A stretch of 64,000 nucleotides of DNA from assembly GCA_963971575.1 (NCBI GenBank), contig OZ020616.1, positions 29,988,306 through 30,052,305 on the forward strand, given 5' to 3'. The stretch is from Liopterus haemorrhoidalis. Its lineage: Eukaryota > Arthropoda > Insecta > Coleoptera > Dytiscidae. Under the pieces are notes generated by a model. The model had not been told where the DNA came from. It saw nothing but the letters and a program-made list of their open reading frames with translations, and made no database searches. The position numbers and the translations under genes are program-made. This document shows positions 13,066-23,610 of the stretch, piece after piece (within the stretch, counting starts at the first letter, position 1; each line of letters starts with the position of its first letter).

Positions 13066-13209
13066 TATTTGACGTGTCCATTTTTTAAGATTCAATTCTA
13101 GGTAATCAATAAATAAAAGTTACATATTCTTAAATAATTACTTAATTTATTCTTTAAATGCTTTGTTTAAGTCAACAACATGCTGATGCCGGATTCAAAC
13201 GCGCTAGTC
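13066..13209. other. spacer between two hAT elements
   Basis: AT-rich sequence with no feature, apart from the target duplications at its two ends. Confidence 0.5.
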
Positions 13210-13502
13210 CAGTGGTTCCCAACCTTTTTCAGTTCCGGGCGCCCTTAATCTATTAAAATTTTCCCGCGGCGCCCCAAGTCAATACATTCGATTTTTCATA
13301 TTATTTTATATGAAACTATAAGTGATGACCTAAAAAAAAAGTCCTCACTTCTAAACTGCAAAGTAATGACGAACAAAAAAGTCCTCAATTCTAAACTACA
13401 AAGTGATCACACAAAAAAAGGTCCTGGGTCTTCGCGGCGCCCCTAGCCACGGCCTAGCCACGGCGCCCCAGGGCTCCGCGGCGCACAATTTGGGAAACGC
13501 TG
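13210..13502. mobile_element. non-autonomous hAT element (293 bp)
   Basis: Left end CAGTGGTTCCCAACC and right end (minus strand) CAGCGTTTCCCAAATT are typical hAT termini. The flanks CGCTAGTC (13202-13209) and CTCTAGTC (13503-13510) match at 7 of 8. The middle holds about 43-bp tandem units with AAAAAAGTCCTCA and a GTGATGACC block; the same units recur at about 16330-16490, 52230-52345 and 61040-61110, marking other copies of this family. Confidence 0.9.
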
Positions 13503-13901
13503 CTCTAGTCTATACAACACAGAACAGCGCAAGACATTTTTAATCGGTAGCGCAGAAAGTTTAGTACGCGATGTGTTCAATTGTGTGCCACTGTGCGCGG
13601 GATAATGTGAATATACACACAAGTGTGTGTCGAAAATACATTTTCAAATCCAAATTAAACGACCTAAAACCTGCAATTTTCTTTGATGCATCGATAGTAC
13701 AATTAGTTTTCTCCACAACCACTATAGAATTTACCAATTCTAAAACCAATTTTGACTACAGAAAGTTAATATTCTAACACAAGAGTTGGAATGTTATTTT
13801 AAAGCACTTATCTTCTTATGAATTTTGCGTGTATTTCATTCCATCAATTGTTATGGAATAACTATTCTATGCTTGTTGTCATTTGTTTTTGTACGGTTAC
13901 A

Positions 13902-14126
13902 TTAACACGTTCGCGGACAGTACGGCTATAGCCGTCCTACTTGTTTTATTCAAATATACAAATGACGGCTGTGGCAGGTTTTAATTCCATTTAAGTATAT
14001 GAAAACTAGTATAAACTGTCCTATCAGGAACATACCAAACACAGTAAATGTCCTATTATAAACAAAAATCTAAAAAAGTGACATTTTACAAATCTCATTG
14101 TACAAAACTGTCCGCGAACGTGTTAA
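13902..14126. mobile_element. piggyBac-type MITE with TTAA duplication
   Basis: The ends CACGTTCGCGGACAG and its exact complement CTGTCCGCGAACGTG are flanked by TTAA on both sides (13902-13905, 14123-14126). The related repeat copy at 42662-43208 has the same flanking sequence with one TTAA and no insert, so the duplication and element limits are directly shown. It is non-coding and would need a piggyBac-type transposase from elsewhere. Confidence 0.93.
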
Positions 14127-14374
14127 AATATATGCAATGTTTACATTAAATAGATGCAACAAAACTTCCTAAAAAGTACTAAAATACTGGCCGATGTGCG
14201 GCAAATTAAATTAAAATTAAACAAATAATAAATAAAAAAAGTTTAATTAATTTATTAATTTGTTATATAATATAAATTATTTGTTAAAATAAAATGATTG
14301 TTAAAATAATTATTTCTTCATTTTTTTTCTTTCTGGTGGTCGTGGAGACAGTAGGGTCTGTGACTCTGTTGGAA

Positions 14375-14452
14375 GAGAAAATTCGATGCTCGTGGTTCCT
14401 CATGTTCGCCTGTGGCTCGCGCTTGAATGTTCCACTGGCATCGAATTTTCTC
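14375..14452 (+). repeat. conserved hairpin of repeat R1 (copy A)
   Basis: GAGAAAATTCGATGC (14375-14389) and its complement (14438-14452) form arms that extend outward to GTTGGA / TCCAAC. Copy B keeps the same arms at 42684-42707 and 42757-42779 although the loop sequence differs. Confidence 0.8.
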
Positions 14453-14480
14453 ATTCCAACCTTGTTACAGAATATACTAT

Positions 14481-15525
14481 TCTGCATGTGACATTTAAAC
14501 TCGGGCGCGTTTATTAAGGGCAGCAGTGTGATCGTCGTACCCGGGCGGGTACAAACGCGGCGCCCTTACATTCGTGGTTGCCTACAAAGTGTACAAAGAT
14601 CGACCAGTCGATCCCAATCAATCTTTTGTCGACCCCTACAATACAGTACATAGATACTCTCCAGAAAACTCATGCATACGATAAAGTTCTTGTTTTCTTC
14701 CGCCACGAGTAATCTGTTCTCACTGGCTCACTGCACAAAACACTGACTTTTTTTTTCAAATGAATCGATTAGTTGCAATCTTCTCCCTTGATGAATTTAA
14801 GAAGTAGCAGTTCTTCAGCGAGTTCTTTGCCATGTCTTTAAATCTCTTGCGCGGTGCCCCTGTATGATAATTTCAATACTATTAAGGGAATCGTCCGTGA
14901 TCAGAAATATTCTAACGCAATTCGAAATAGTTGTCTGATGTTATAAATATCAATAAACTACCATTGGCAATATAAGTGACAGAAAATAGAAGAAGTCAAT
15001 TTCTCGAAATGTCTGCAGCTTTATAACGGTAGTAAAGTTGGAATATAGTCGTAGCCGTATCTACAGCAGTGTATGAATCATGCATAACGCGCGTGTGAAC
15101 TTGGTTGCATGCTTTACTGAATTTACTTTCACTATATCCTTTTCCAGACGGCTGGAATGTAGAAACTTCCAGAACATACATTCCACTTCGTATCATTTTC
15201 TACTGTAAAATATATGTTTTGTATATTTATAACCCCTTATTTGTAGCACATATTTGCATATTTATCAGTTGTATATTATGTTATAAAGAATATGTTTGGA
15301 TACGAGCGTTTAATTCGTCAACCATAAGATTCAAGAAAATCCTACACTCAAATATGAATCACGTATCAAGAATTAAGACTTTGAATATAAAAAATTATAT
15401 TGTACAACACCATAATCCTGTGACAAATTTCTGAGTACTGTGAACGATATAAATGAAATAAGAATAGCGTATTACGCCATTCAAATTTTCCAAATACGAA
15501 GGTCACGCTAGAATTATTGAGAATA
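14481..15525. other. mostly unrecognised; possible hAT relic
   Basis: The stretch from about 14505 to 14865 has hAT-like GC-rich patches (GGTACAAACGCGGCGCCC near 14550, GCGGTGCCCCTG ending near 14863) and a GATCGACCAGTCGATC block also found in the hAT element at 34254-34919. The two ends do not match well. The rest shows nothing; the 109-codon frame at 15105-15434 has no recognisable domain. Confidence 0.35.
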
Positions 15526-16034
15526 AAGTTGCATTCACAGTTACCAAATTATACTTACAATTTAGAATTATAATCAAGTATTATATTTATACTTAGGGAG
15601 CATTCATACATACCAAATCATAAATATGATTAGTAAGTGCTACCATCTGTAGTTACGAACAAAAATTACTATTGCATGGATCCACCATCTACGTTTTCAA
15701 CTTTATTTTATTTTTAAATATGCTAAAATGGTCTTAGATTTTCCTCTACGAATTATTTCGGCAGATATATGATCATAATTGTAGTATTTTTGCATGTCGT
15801 ATCTATTTTGACATTTCAAATTTACTTATAGGTTACTTTCTGTCTCTTTCTCGCTAAGTGTAAATCATTAGTATAAGTATAAGCATGAAGTTTGCTAACT
15901 TTTAAATTATACTTATAATTAAGACTCTTAAGTACGTTTGTGTGAATGGTTACGTAGGAGGCAGTATGACAAACTTCTAGGTATAAATGTAAATCATAAG
16001 TATAATTATAATTAGAGAAGTGTGAATGCAGCTT
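15526..16034. mobile_element. TIR element with repeated GCATTCACA ends
   Basis: AAGTTGCATTCACA (15526-15539) and the complement of AAGCTGCATTCACA (16021-16034) match at 13 of 14. A second, inner inverted pair lies near 15601 (GCATTCATAC) and 15941 (GTGTGAATGG). It is non-coding and A+T-rich. The ends resemble those of the element at 55450-56554. No target duplication was certain. Confidence 0.6.
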
Positions 16035-16329
16035 AAAGCTACATTCTTAAATTAGTCGACTCTATACTACGCATTGTGGATAAAATTAGTAGATAGTTTT
16101 AACGTTTAACGAAAGGGTTTATAGCTCTGAAAATTAATGCGTAACGAATTTTGTGACATCTATGTTTTCTCAAACCAATTACGATGCTATAAAAGCATTT
16201 GTGACTTTTAACGAACCCAACAGCGAGATCGTGATTTCTTACTAAATTTTAATAACAAAATTATAACCGCATCTATAGCAATTTTATTTCCTTTCACGAT
16301 ATCCGAAATTTGTTTTTTTCCACTTTCTA

Positions 16330-16490
16330 TTTCTAGGTTATCACTTGTATTTTAGAACTGAGAACTTTTTTTTTACGTCATCTCTTGCATTTTAAAAATG
16401 AGGTCATTTTTTTTTTTTAGGACATCACTTGTATTACTTAGTATTTAGAGGGGCCCAATTATAAAATCTTGCCCAGGGCTCAAAAAAAGT
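16330..16490 (-). mobile_element. relic of the 13210-13502 hAT family
   Basis: Three imperfect copies of the unit with a long T run, AGGTTATCAC/AGGACATCAC and TTGTATTTT match, on the opposite strand, the tandem units of the hAT element at 13210-13502. A GGGGCCCA...GCCCAGGGCTC patch follows. Ends are not preserved. Confidence 0.5.
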
Positions 16491-16988
16491 TAATTGCTGT
16501 CCTGATGACTCACCTCGAGGCGGAGTTGGGAAAAATACATAAGTAACTAAAAAAATCATTAACATGAACCAACGTGTCTCAGCCACGAACTTGCTGTGCG
16601 GTGCTGTTCCGTGGCAAAATCTAATCAGTCCTTGAAAACTAAAAATTATTGCGGTTTTTGCTCTTTTTTTTGTAAAACATTGTACGACTAGCAGAATATG
16701 TATATAATATTACTGAATTTAATATGAACTAATAACTAAAAAATGTGTATTTGTTAATGTAAATTTGCAGTTTTTTACAATAAAAAATTTAAAATTATTG
16801 AATAAAAAAATTTTTAAAAGCGTACAATTAATTGGATATTTTGCCGGTACGAGCTAAATTTTGGACTGAGAAGAACCGATCCTCGAGAACAAAGGAGGGT
16901 GCTCTGAGCTATCCAGGAAACTTGTATTCGTATCTAAACTAAAAATGCTAGTCAAATTGATTACCAGTATTTATATTATTTGTTTAAA

Positions 16989-18215
16989 AGTATACAGCGA
17001 AGAATCAGAAACGCACTGAAAGCAATCCTGGAAGACTCTCAATATGGATTTAGGTCAAAGAGAGTGGTTCCAGACCCAAAATTCACGTTGCGGTAATTAA
17101 GCGAGAAAGCAAATAGCCAAATCCACCTATGCTTCATAGACTTGGAGAAAGCTTTTGACCCAGTGAAGAGAGAAGACGTCTGGTCGACACTTAAAAGCAC
17201 AGCATTCATGAAAACACCATCAGAAATATTAAGTCTGTATACCGATAGCAAGAATTATGTCAGAACAAGAAATGAAGTATCGAGATCTTTTATAACGGAA
17301 AACGGACTCAGACAAAGATGCGTACTCATCAGTCTGCTACTGTTCTCACTGGTACTAGACGACGCCATAAAAGAAGTAAGACAAAATATTAAAGAATATT
17401 CTGTGGGCTACTGGAAAATGGAAAATGTGAAAGTAGCAGAACTTTGCTATGCGGATGACATGGTTATAAAAGCAAGGAACGAGGACGAACTACAAAACAA
17501 CTTGAACCAATACAATAAAGAATTGAAGAAAATAACACAAAATAAAAGTAGATGACAAAATAATAGAACAGGTAGGAAAATTCAAATACCTAGGCATAGT
17601 TTTCGCGGGAGATGGAAAAATGGATGAAGAAATTATGGAAAGAGTAGGAACAGCAGGAAGAATGTTCAATAGAATCAAAGCATCATTCTTAACTAAAAAA
17701 GAAATACCAACTAACATCGAGATGTTTAAAAAAGTAACAGTACCAATTTTAATATACGCCTCAGAATCCAGGACCCCTACAGAGATGCACAGGTCTAAAA
17801 TAAGAAGCTCCGAGACTTTTAAGGAAAATCGAAGGTAAAACAAAATTGGGTAGAATAAGAAAAGAAGTATTTAGAGAAAAACTAGGCACAAAACCAGTAA
17901 AGACTATAATAGAAGAAGGACAGCTAAAATGGCTGGGACATATACACAGAATGAGTGACGACAAATAGTAAAAAGAGTTTTTGAACCAAGAACAGTGAAG
18001 AATGTTAGACCAGGAAGACCGAGAAAAACCTGGCACCAAGAAACAAAAGAAGCTGCAACGAAGAAAGGCGTAAAGTGGGAGGAGATAAGAAAATATACAA
18101 AGGACGGAACACGTTGGAAAGAAGTATGCAGAACAACACCAGAAAATAAGTAACTCGACTATAGCCTTACACCACAGGTAGAAAGGCTTCAAGATTAAGT
18201 TAGTAAGTAAATATA
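16989..18215 (+). pseudogene. LINE reverse transcriptase, decayed 3' half
   Basis: Plus-strand fragments in order give QYGFR (17038-), FIDLEKAFDPVKREDVW (about 17133-17183), GLRQRC in place of the usual GxxQG, the palm motif LCYADDMVI (catalytic DD at about 17453-17458), KYLGIVF, a PILIYASES block and KWLGHIHRM, then a final RPGRPRKTW tail ending near 18152. This is the reverse-transcriptase and C-terminal part of an endonuclease/RT-type LINE. Stops (for example 17094, 17553, 17966) and at least two frame changes break it, so it is dead. The plus-strand tail ends in TTAGTAAGTAAAT, as expected for a LINE 3' end. No endonuclease domain remains upstream. Confidence 0.85.
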
Positions 18216-19424
18216 TAGGAAAGAAAACCACAACAAATTAAACAAAAATCGGTTTGAGAACTTACTCGCAATTGACATTGTTTCACTCGCAAAATGCGAC
18301 CGGGTGAGTAGGTTTATCGAGGATTGAGTATAAATATAAATGAATATGGTAATTTATGACAAAATTCACCTCTATCACTACACGTTGGGTGAAATTTTGA
18401 ATACTTATAATTTTGAAGAGAATTAAGATTTATTATTTGTTCTGCATACGACCGGCGGACCCTTAGGTCAGCAAACCACACATTGGGAAACACTGTCCCA
18501 GTATATGCATGTGCTTTTATCGGCTTGTAAGAAAATTATAACACCACCCTTTGTAATTAGTAGTTCCCAGAAAAATATGTATATCTAACTCGATCAGGTG
18601 ATATTTTATGAAATAAATATATACCTCTCCCTGCAATAAAAACAAAAAAATTATATTTTTAATTAAAATAATAATCTGTAATTCTGTGTAAGGGTCCTTA
18701 AACGCAACTATATTTATGATACGGGGTAAATATTTATAATATAATTTATAGCTTGGTCCATTAAGGTTAGAACATAAAAATAGTGAAATGTCCCATGACG
18801 CAAGACACGCGAGATCGCATGTGAACCAACCCTGTTAGCAGGCGAATGAACGCTGGGGTCAACTGTGCAACGACGCAATGTCGAAAATGCGACGTCTCCG
18901 AATCATACCACGTGCATGTCGCCTCCCCATTTCATTACTTCACGAAAATCATGTTGACAAACTATCTTTGATAACATCAGTTATTATAAAAATGTCCAAT
19001 GGCAGAAGTAAACTATAAATTTCTGAATTATATTCTAGGTTATTACATTTCATGGAACCTTGAAATAGGTTGTTAGAACTTAGTCAATATGCTTTATAGC
19101 ATCATGTACGAGTAGGTGAACGATAGATTGAAACAAAATGAAACGATTAAACCTTAGTTTGTCCGATAGACTTGTCCTACACTTGATCTCTACTTATTTC
19201 CAGCGGTGGGTGGTCGGAGTTATTCTTTGTTTTCTCTAGGATCATATCGTCCATATCGGTTCTCTAGGTTTTATGTGCTAATTAAATTTTAATAACAATA
19301 ATAGGTTTCCAACGTATAAGGGCAGAGGAGGCAACTTTTTCGGTTCTAAACCTCCAGCACAATGGTAAGCGTGATTTTTAGATCGGTCCTGTTGTTGCTG
19401 TATAAACAACAACAAGGGTTGCCT
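18216..19424. other. unrecognised; one orphan hAT end
   Basis: A hAT right terminus (TTGGGAAACACTG, about 18491-18503) with a GC-rich subterminus has no visible left partner. The pair GGCAGAGGAGGCAAC (19321) and GGGTTGCCTC (19417) forms a weak inverted repeat. No gene seen. Confidence 0.4.
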
Positions 19425-19585
19425 CTTATATTTCGGGATTTCGCTTAACTAGTACTGCCATCTGGCAACTGATGCTTCTATCGTAAAGTTTGACATTTTT
19501 GACGATACACGTACTAAGAACGCTATGACGTACGAGCGCTATTTGTGTTGTTTATTTAACTTGAAAAAATTCATCTCGACTAAAA

Positions 19586-20007
19586 ATGTAATTAAATCGT
19601 GAACATTTTCGAGCTATTATTTTTTATAACTTTCGACGTGGATTAGCCCAACAACAGTGCATCGATGAACTTAATTCAACTTTTGGCGATGAAGCACCAT
19701 CAAGGACTACTGCTCACCGATGGTTTGCCGACTTCAGTCGAGGCCGTAGTTCGCTTAAAGACGAATTTCGTGAGTGTCGTCCAAAATCTGTTGTTGTTCC
19801 GGAAAACATTGATGTTGAACATGAACTGATACTGCAAGATCGTCATGTGACTTATCGTGAGATTGAGGTATCCTTGGGTATTAGTGGGACCAGCATACAT
19901 TCACTATTGCATGAACATTTGGCCGTCAAAAAGATTTGTTCGCGTTGCATACCACATAATTTGACATTTACAGTGGAAAAAGCCTCAATCGGAGTGGAAA
20001 AAGTGAC
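19586..20007 (+). pseudogene. mariner transposase, N-terminal DNA-binding part only
   Basis: From the ATG at 19586 the frame reads LNREHFRAIIFYNFRRGLAQ, then TAHRWFADFSRGRSSLKDEF, PKSVVVPENID and HVTYREIEVSLGIS...SIHSLLHEHL. These are the two helix-turn-helix regions of mariner (SETMAR-like) transposases, which bind the inverted ends. The second codon is TAA, so translation from the usual start is blocked. After HNLT (about 19961) the similarity stops, and the whole DDE catalytic domain is missing. A GGGTTGCCTCTTATATTTCGGG stretch upstream (19415-) may be part of the 5' end, but no matching 3' end exists. Confidence 0.88.
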
Positions 20008-20363
20008 AGATTTTTTTTGCACAATTTTGGCATTAATCGCGCCTAAATAATTTATTTTGCAAAAATAAAATTTTGATCGTTAATCCACGTACTAAGGGAT
20101 TTCATTTGATACCCTACTCAGAATTTTAAAAACATTTTTTTTTTTCGATGAGTAGATATTTGTTTATATTTTTAGGGGGATATGTTTTTTAGATGTTTTA
20201 GTATTTTTCATATGTGCGGCTCAAAGAGTTGTATAAGCATGCCAAATTTCACTCTCTAGGTTTAACCGTTTGGTTACAATTTTTACCGAACAGACAGACA
20301 GATAGACAGACGACAAAATGACGGTTTAAGGGTTTTTTGGTATACCTACAAAACCCTAAAAAA
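20008..20363 (+). repeat. dispersed GACA-containing repeat, copy 1
   Basis: This is about 350 bp that matches 53349-53736 base for base over long runs (for example GATCGTTAATCCACGTAC and GGGGGATATGTTTTTTAGATG). It contains a short CAGA/GACA microsatellite (20285-20313) and ends with AGGGTTTTTTGGT...ACCTACAAAACCCT, a small terminal palindrome. It directly follows the truncated mariner gene. The class is unknown. Confidence 0.9.
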
Positions 20364-20458
20364 TAAACGATAAATAATGCACCAAAGATTCGATATTACT
20401 AATCCTAGTTTTACATCTTTACCGTATAGGTACTTTAATGTATAGAATAAAAAATCAA

Positions 20459-20725
20459 TTGTTTTCTTTTGTTTTACCAACAGGTACATTTAACCAACTC
20501 TACGTTACAGTTTACCAACCCAGTTGTTTAGATCGTACTTTTACTGTTATTTAGTTTGTATTTATTTTGCTATTTTTACAAAAATATAGAAAAACATATC
20601 AATAATCGTTGTGGTAGAAAACATATTAAAGAAGATTTCTATATTTAATTTTTACTGTTGTTTACCAATGTACGAGTAAAATTAAAATAAAGTGGTACGA
20701 CTTACCTTACTTTCCCCTATATAAT
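20459..20725 (+). repeat. dispersed repeat F, copy 1
   Basis: This matches the complement of 58535-58763, including AACAGGTACATTTAACCAAC, GATCGTACTTTT-like and ACGACTTACCTTACTTTCCC blocks. Non-coding, class unknown; the end GGGGAAAGTAAGGTAAGTCG could be a terminus. Confidence 0.75.
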
Positions 20726-21556
20726 ATATAGATATATATGTATACTAGTATTCTTTAGAAACTAGAAGGACAGAAAAGCCTCACAAAATTATTTTATCTT
20801 TAATGCGAGCATAACCTAAATTATTTTTTATGATGATTTGTACGTGTTATGACATGTCGCTGGGATATTTAGAGTATAAAGTGGTGTATCGGTTGGTTGC
20901 GGAGTTATTTTAGGACTTCAAAACGCAAGGGACTGTTACGAATATGACAGGGTGAAATATTAAAGGGGTTAAGATGATATATTAATGTAACGTAGTTATC
21001 TCAATATACTTCGTAAATATAGAGTAATACCGGCATTAGTCGTGAAATTTTTTCAAATGGCCTTTGCATTCTACATATACATCACATTAAAAATAGAACT
21101 TAAATTTAAGGGACTTTTAAATTTAACATTTCATATCTGCTTTATGAATAGATTCTATAACGTTTGACAACTCTCTAAAATTAATATGCGTCGATTGCTA
21201 TGGTAGGAATTAAATGGATATCTAAGGATTTCATGACTCGTGATATCTGTTTTTCTTGAGCATTGTGCATTGACTTTTGACAAACAAATTCTTTATTTTG
21301 CTTTGTTACGTGACAGTTTCTTCGGAGTGTTTGATATATTAATGCTTTGTGTTTTTGTCAGATGACTATGACTCTCCGAACTAATATTCTTCCTCGCCAT
21401 GCTGTGCTTTTCATCCCCATCTCGTATCCTATTCACAGCATTCAGTACAAAATTAAAATAAGTATAGAGCTTCTAAAATCAGAAGCGTACAGTATAAATC
21501 AGTAGGTCACTTTACGTTAACTACATTTTCAACCTTTTTTTGAAATAATATTCAGG
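20726..21556. other. unrecognised AT-rich DNA
   Basis: No gene or repeat recognised. Confidence 0.4.
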
Positions 21557-21868
21557 TCATCTGTGCACCGTAAAATATTGTAGTTCCCTATTTAGCTGTA
21601 GACCACAGGGTATGGTATCTTGGGTTTTTCGTAAAACCATCTCCAACACAAGGGTAAACAGCAGAGGTGAGGTAATAACTCCTTGTTTGACTCCGGTATG
21701 ATTTTCAAAAGGCTGCGACAAAAGGTGTACTACGTTAGCTATGTTCATGGATCCCGACACTAAGGATGCCAAATACATCCATAATTTTCCAAAATATGTT
21801 ACCCATAATGGTTTCATAGACTTTCCAGAAATCAGTAAGAACAATATTACTGATTTATATAAGAACAA
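21557..21868 (-). pseudogene. LINE reverse transcriptase fragment
   Basis: The minus-strand frame contains HTGVKQGVITSPLLFTLVLE, matching the RT block tGVxQGdxlSPlLFNlxLe, after a LASLVSGSMNIANVV stretch that fits the preceding RT region. The catalytic YADD block should follow but the frame ends before it. About 100 residues remain of a family that usually has several hundred. A short direct duplication (AGAACAATATTACTGATT, 21838 and 21862) lies at its 5' side. Confidence 0.75.
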
Positions 21869-22066
21869 TATTACTGATTGTTATGTTCCTAGAATTTGTC
21901 AAGATTATGACTTAAGGCGAATATTTGTAGATCTACTAGGTCGAAAATCTGTCTAGTAGTCATCAATAATATCTTCTGAGCATGGTAATGTAAGACTAAG
22001 GTTGCCAGACGTTGGAAATATGAAATGAGTGGAAAAAAGAGAACATACACACATTTATATATACAA
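21869..22066. other. short spacer
   Basis: No feature recognised. Confidence 0.4.
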
Positions 22067-22854
22067 GGCGTTTACGGTCTTCTTATTTCTTTTTTAATGG
22101 GTAATACTACAGGTCAAAAGAAGGCGAAAAACCTTAAAACAGTAAGAATTTTATAATAAAACAGATATTAATTTTTTAAGTTTTTATTTATATGGGATCC
22201 AAAGAAAACGATGAGCACTTTTACAGCAAATGTGCGAAGTTATTAACCCTGCTGTTGTATGCAAAGTCTTGCTCGGTGTATCGTTGAATCAGCGTATGCT
22301 GCAAGGCCCATGCCTTGTCAAATTTCCGCCGCTGCTGCTTCCACCCGGTTACGGCAATCCTCCAGGTCCATAATATCGGTGTTGTATACCATGGTCCTCA
22401 AATGCCCCCACAAATAAAAGTCTAATGGTGTTACGTCTGGTTACCGGGAAGGCCAAAGAATAGGGCCGCCCCGACCAATCCACTTATTTCCAAATACATT
22501 CTTTAATTGTTGAAGAACGAAACAGCGGAAATGCACGGGTGCACCGTCTTGAAGAAACCACATTTCTTGACGCACATTTAATGGAATATCTTCTAAGAGT
22601 TCATGGAAAATTATTTTTCAAAAAAAATAAATAATTTTCAGCATTTAATCGATCTGGTAACACAAAAAACAAATGAAATTTGTTAGTTCGCAGGTTATTA
22701 CAAGTTTTTCTAACATTTTTTACATTTTTCCCTATAAAAACTTAAAAAATGTATATCTCTTTTATTATAAAACTAAGGTGTTTTAAGGTTTTTCGCCTTC
22801 TTTTGACCTGTAGTATCACCCATTAAAAAGTAAATTAGAAGACCGTAAACACCC
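22067..22854 (-). mobile_element. TIR DNA transposon, internally deleted
   Basis: Long terminal inverted repeats of about 125 bp (22067-22195 and 22730-22854) begin GGCGTTTACGGTCTTCT / GGTGTTTACGGTCTTCT and share TACTACAGGTCAAAAGAAGG. Between them lies only a transposase C-terminus on the minus strand (22240-22620). The arrangement is that of a deleted Tc1/mariner-superfamily (IS630-type) element. A TA follows the right end; the left end is too worn for a sure duplication. The element lies between two LINE fragments. Confidence 0.85.
22240..22620 (-). pseudogene. IS630/Tc1-mariner-type transposase, C-terminal DDE fragment
   Basis: Minus strand: VRQEMWFLQDGAPVHFRCF, then FGNKWIGRGGPILWPSR, a stop (within 22434-22447), and PDVTPLDFYLWGHL. 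The Asp of FLQDGAP and that of PDVTPLDFYLW are the second and third acidic positions of the DDE catalytic triad; the first, and the DNA-binding domain, are missing. A second stop follows in the tail (AAAEI-stop-QG). The spacing and WIGRGGP block match an insect-rich group of IS630-like transposases. Non-functional. Confidence 0.85.
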
Positions 22855-22919
22855 TAATAAGAGAATCATAATCACTAAAATTAAGTAAAGAGAGAATACC
22901 GTAGAACTATTTTTGAAGG

Positions 22920-23610
22920 GTGCTCTCTTTCTACTTAGTCTTCTTTACAATATTGTTAATTGAATATTAATTCTGAATCCAATGTAACGCCTAGATCCCT
23001 AATTTCGTTAACATTTGTGATAGGAGTATCATGAATCATATAGTTTTAATTTATTACATTTCTGTTTCTGGTAAATGAGATCTTGAAACATTTAGATAAA
23101 TTTAATTTTAACATATTTTTTAAACAATATTCATGTAAATTGTTATTAGCACGTTGAATGCTGATACAATCATTTGTGCTTTTAACTTCTAAAAATAACT
23201 TCAAATCATCAGCAAACATGATAGATTTAGAATTTAAAATACACGAAATATCATTTATAAAAATTATAAAAAGAAAGTGGCCCATATGAGACCCCTGTGA
23301 AAATCCCGAACTAATCTTCTAAATCTTGAAGTGAAACCTTTGGTTACGACACACTATTCACGATCATTCAAGTAAGACGTGAACCATTGAAAAATGCAAC
23401 CATTTATACCAGCGATAGCAAGTTTAGATAGGAAAATATTGTGATCTATTGTGTCAAATGCTTTCCTAAAATCGGAAATAATAAGAGAAAAAAGATCGAA
23501 ATAAAAAAACAGATCATGTTGTCTTAAAAAAAGATATACTGGCAACCCCAAGCAAAACGATCCAATATAATACTCCTTTAAAAATACTACGTGCCTTATA
23601 ATCATTTCCT
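22920..23610 (-). pseudogene. CR1/Jockey-type LINE reverse transcriptase fragment
   Basis: Minus-strand reading from 23605 gives SDFRKAFDTIDHNIFLSKLA, ending WFTSYLNDRE, then (after a gap and frame change) SGFSQGSHMGHFLFIIFIND, the catalytic IMFADDLKLF, a KLNLSKC block, and finally TPITNVNEIRDLGVTLDSEL near 22960. These are RT blocks in the correct order for CR1/Jockey-like non-LTR retrotransposons. The copy has at least one frameshift and lacks the endonuclease and the 3' tail. A related fragment lies on the plus strand at 61131-62424. Confidence 0.87.

Larger units (their letters stand above)
13723..14480 (+). repeat. dispersed repeat R1, copy A, with MITE inside
   Basis: This stretch matches the complement of 42662-43208 over its whole length, apart from the 13902-14126 insertion. 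Shared blocks include the CCAATTTTGACTACAGAAAG stretch, the GCCGCACATCGGC region and a conserved hairpin (14375-14452). Short frames inside are not convincing genes. The class of R1 is unknown. Confidence 0.9.

Noticed and set aside
13561..14491. Overlapping 60-70 codon frames on both strands
   Set aside because: They lie in repeat R1 and partly across the MITE, and show no protein motif.
17490..18231. Minus-strand frames of 117 and 156 codons
   Set aside because: They are antisense to the LINE reverse-transcriptase remnant on the plus strand, which has clear RT motifs.
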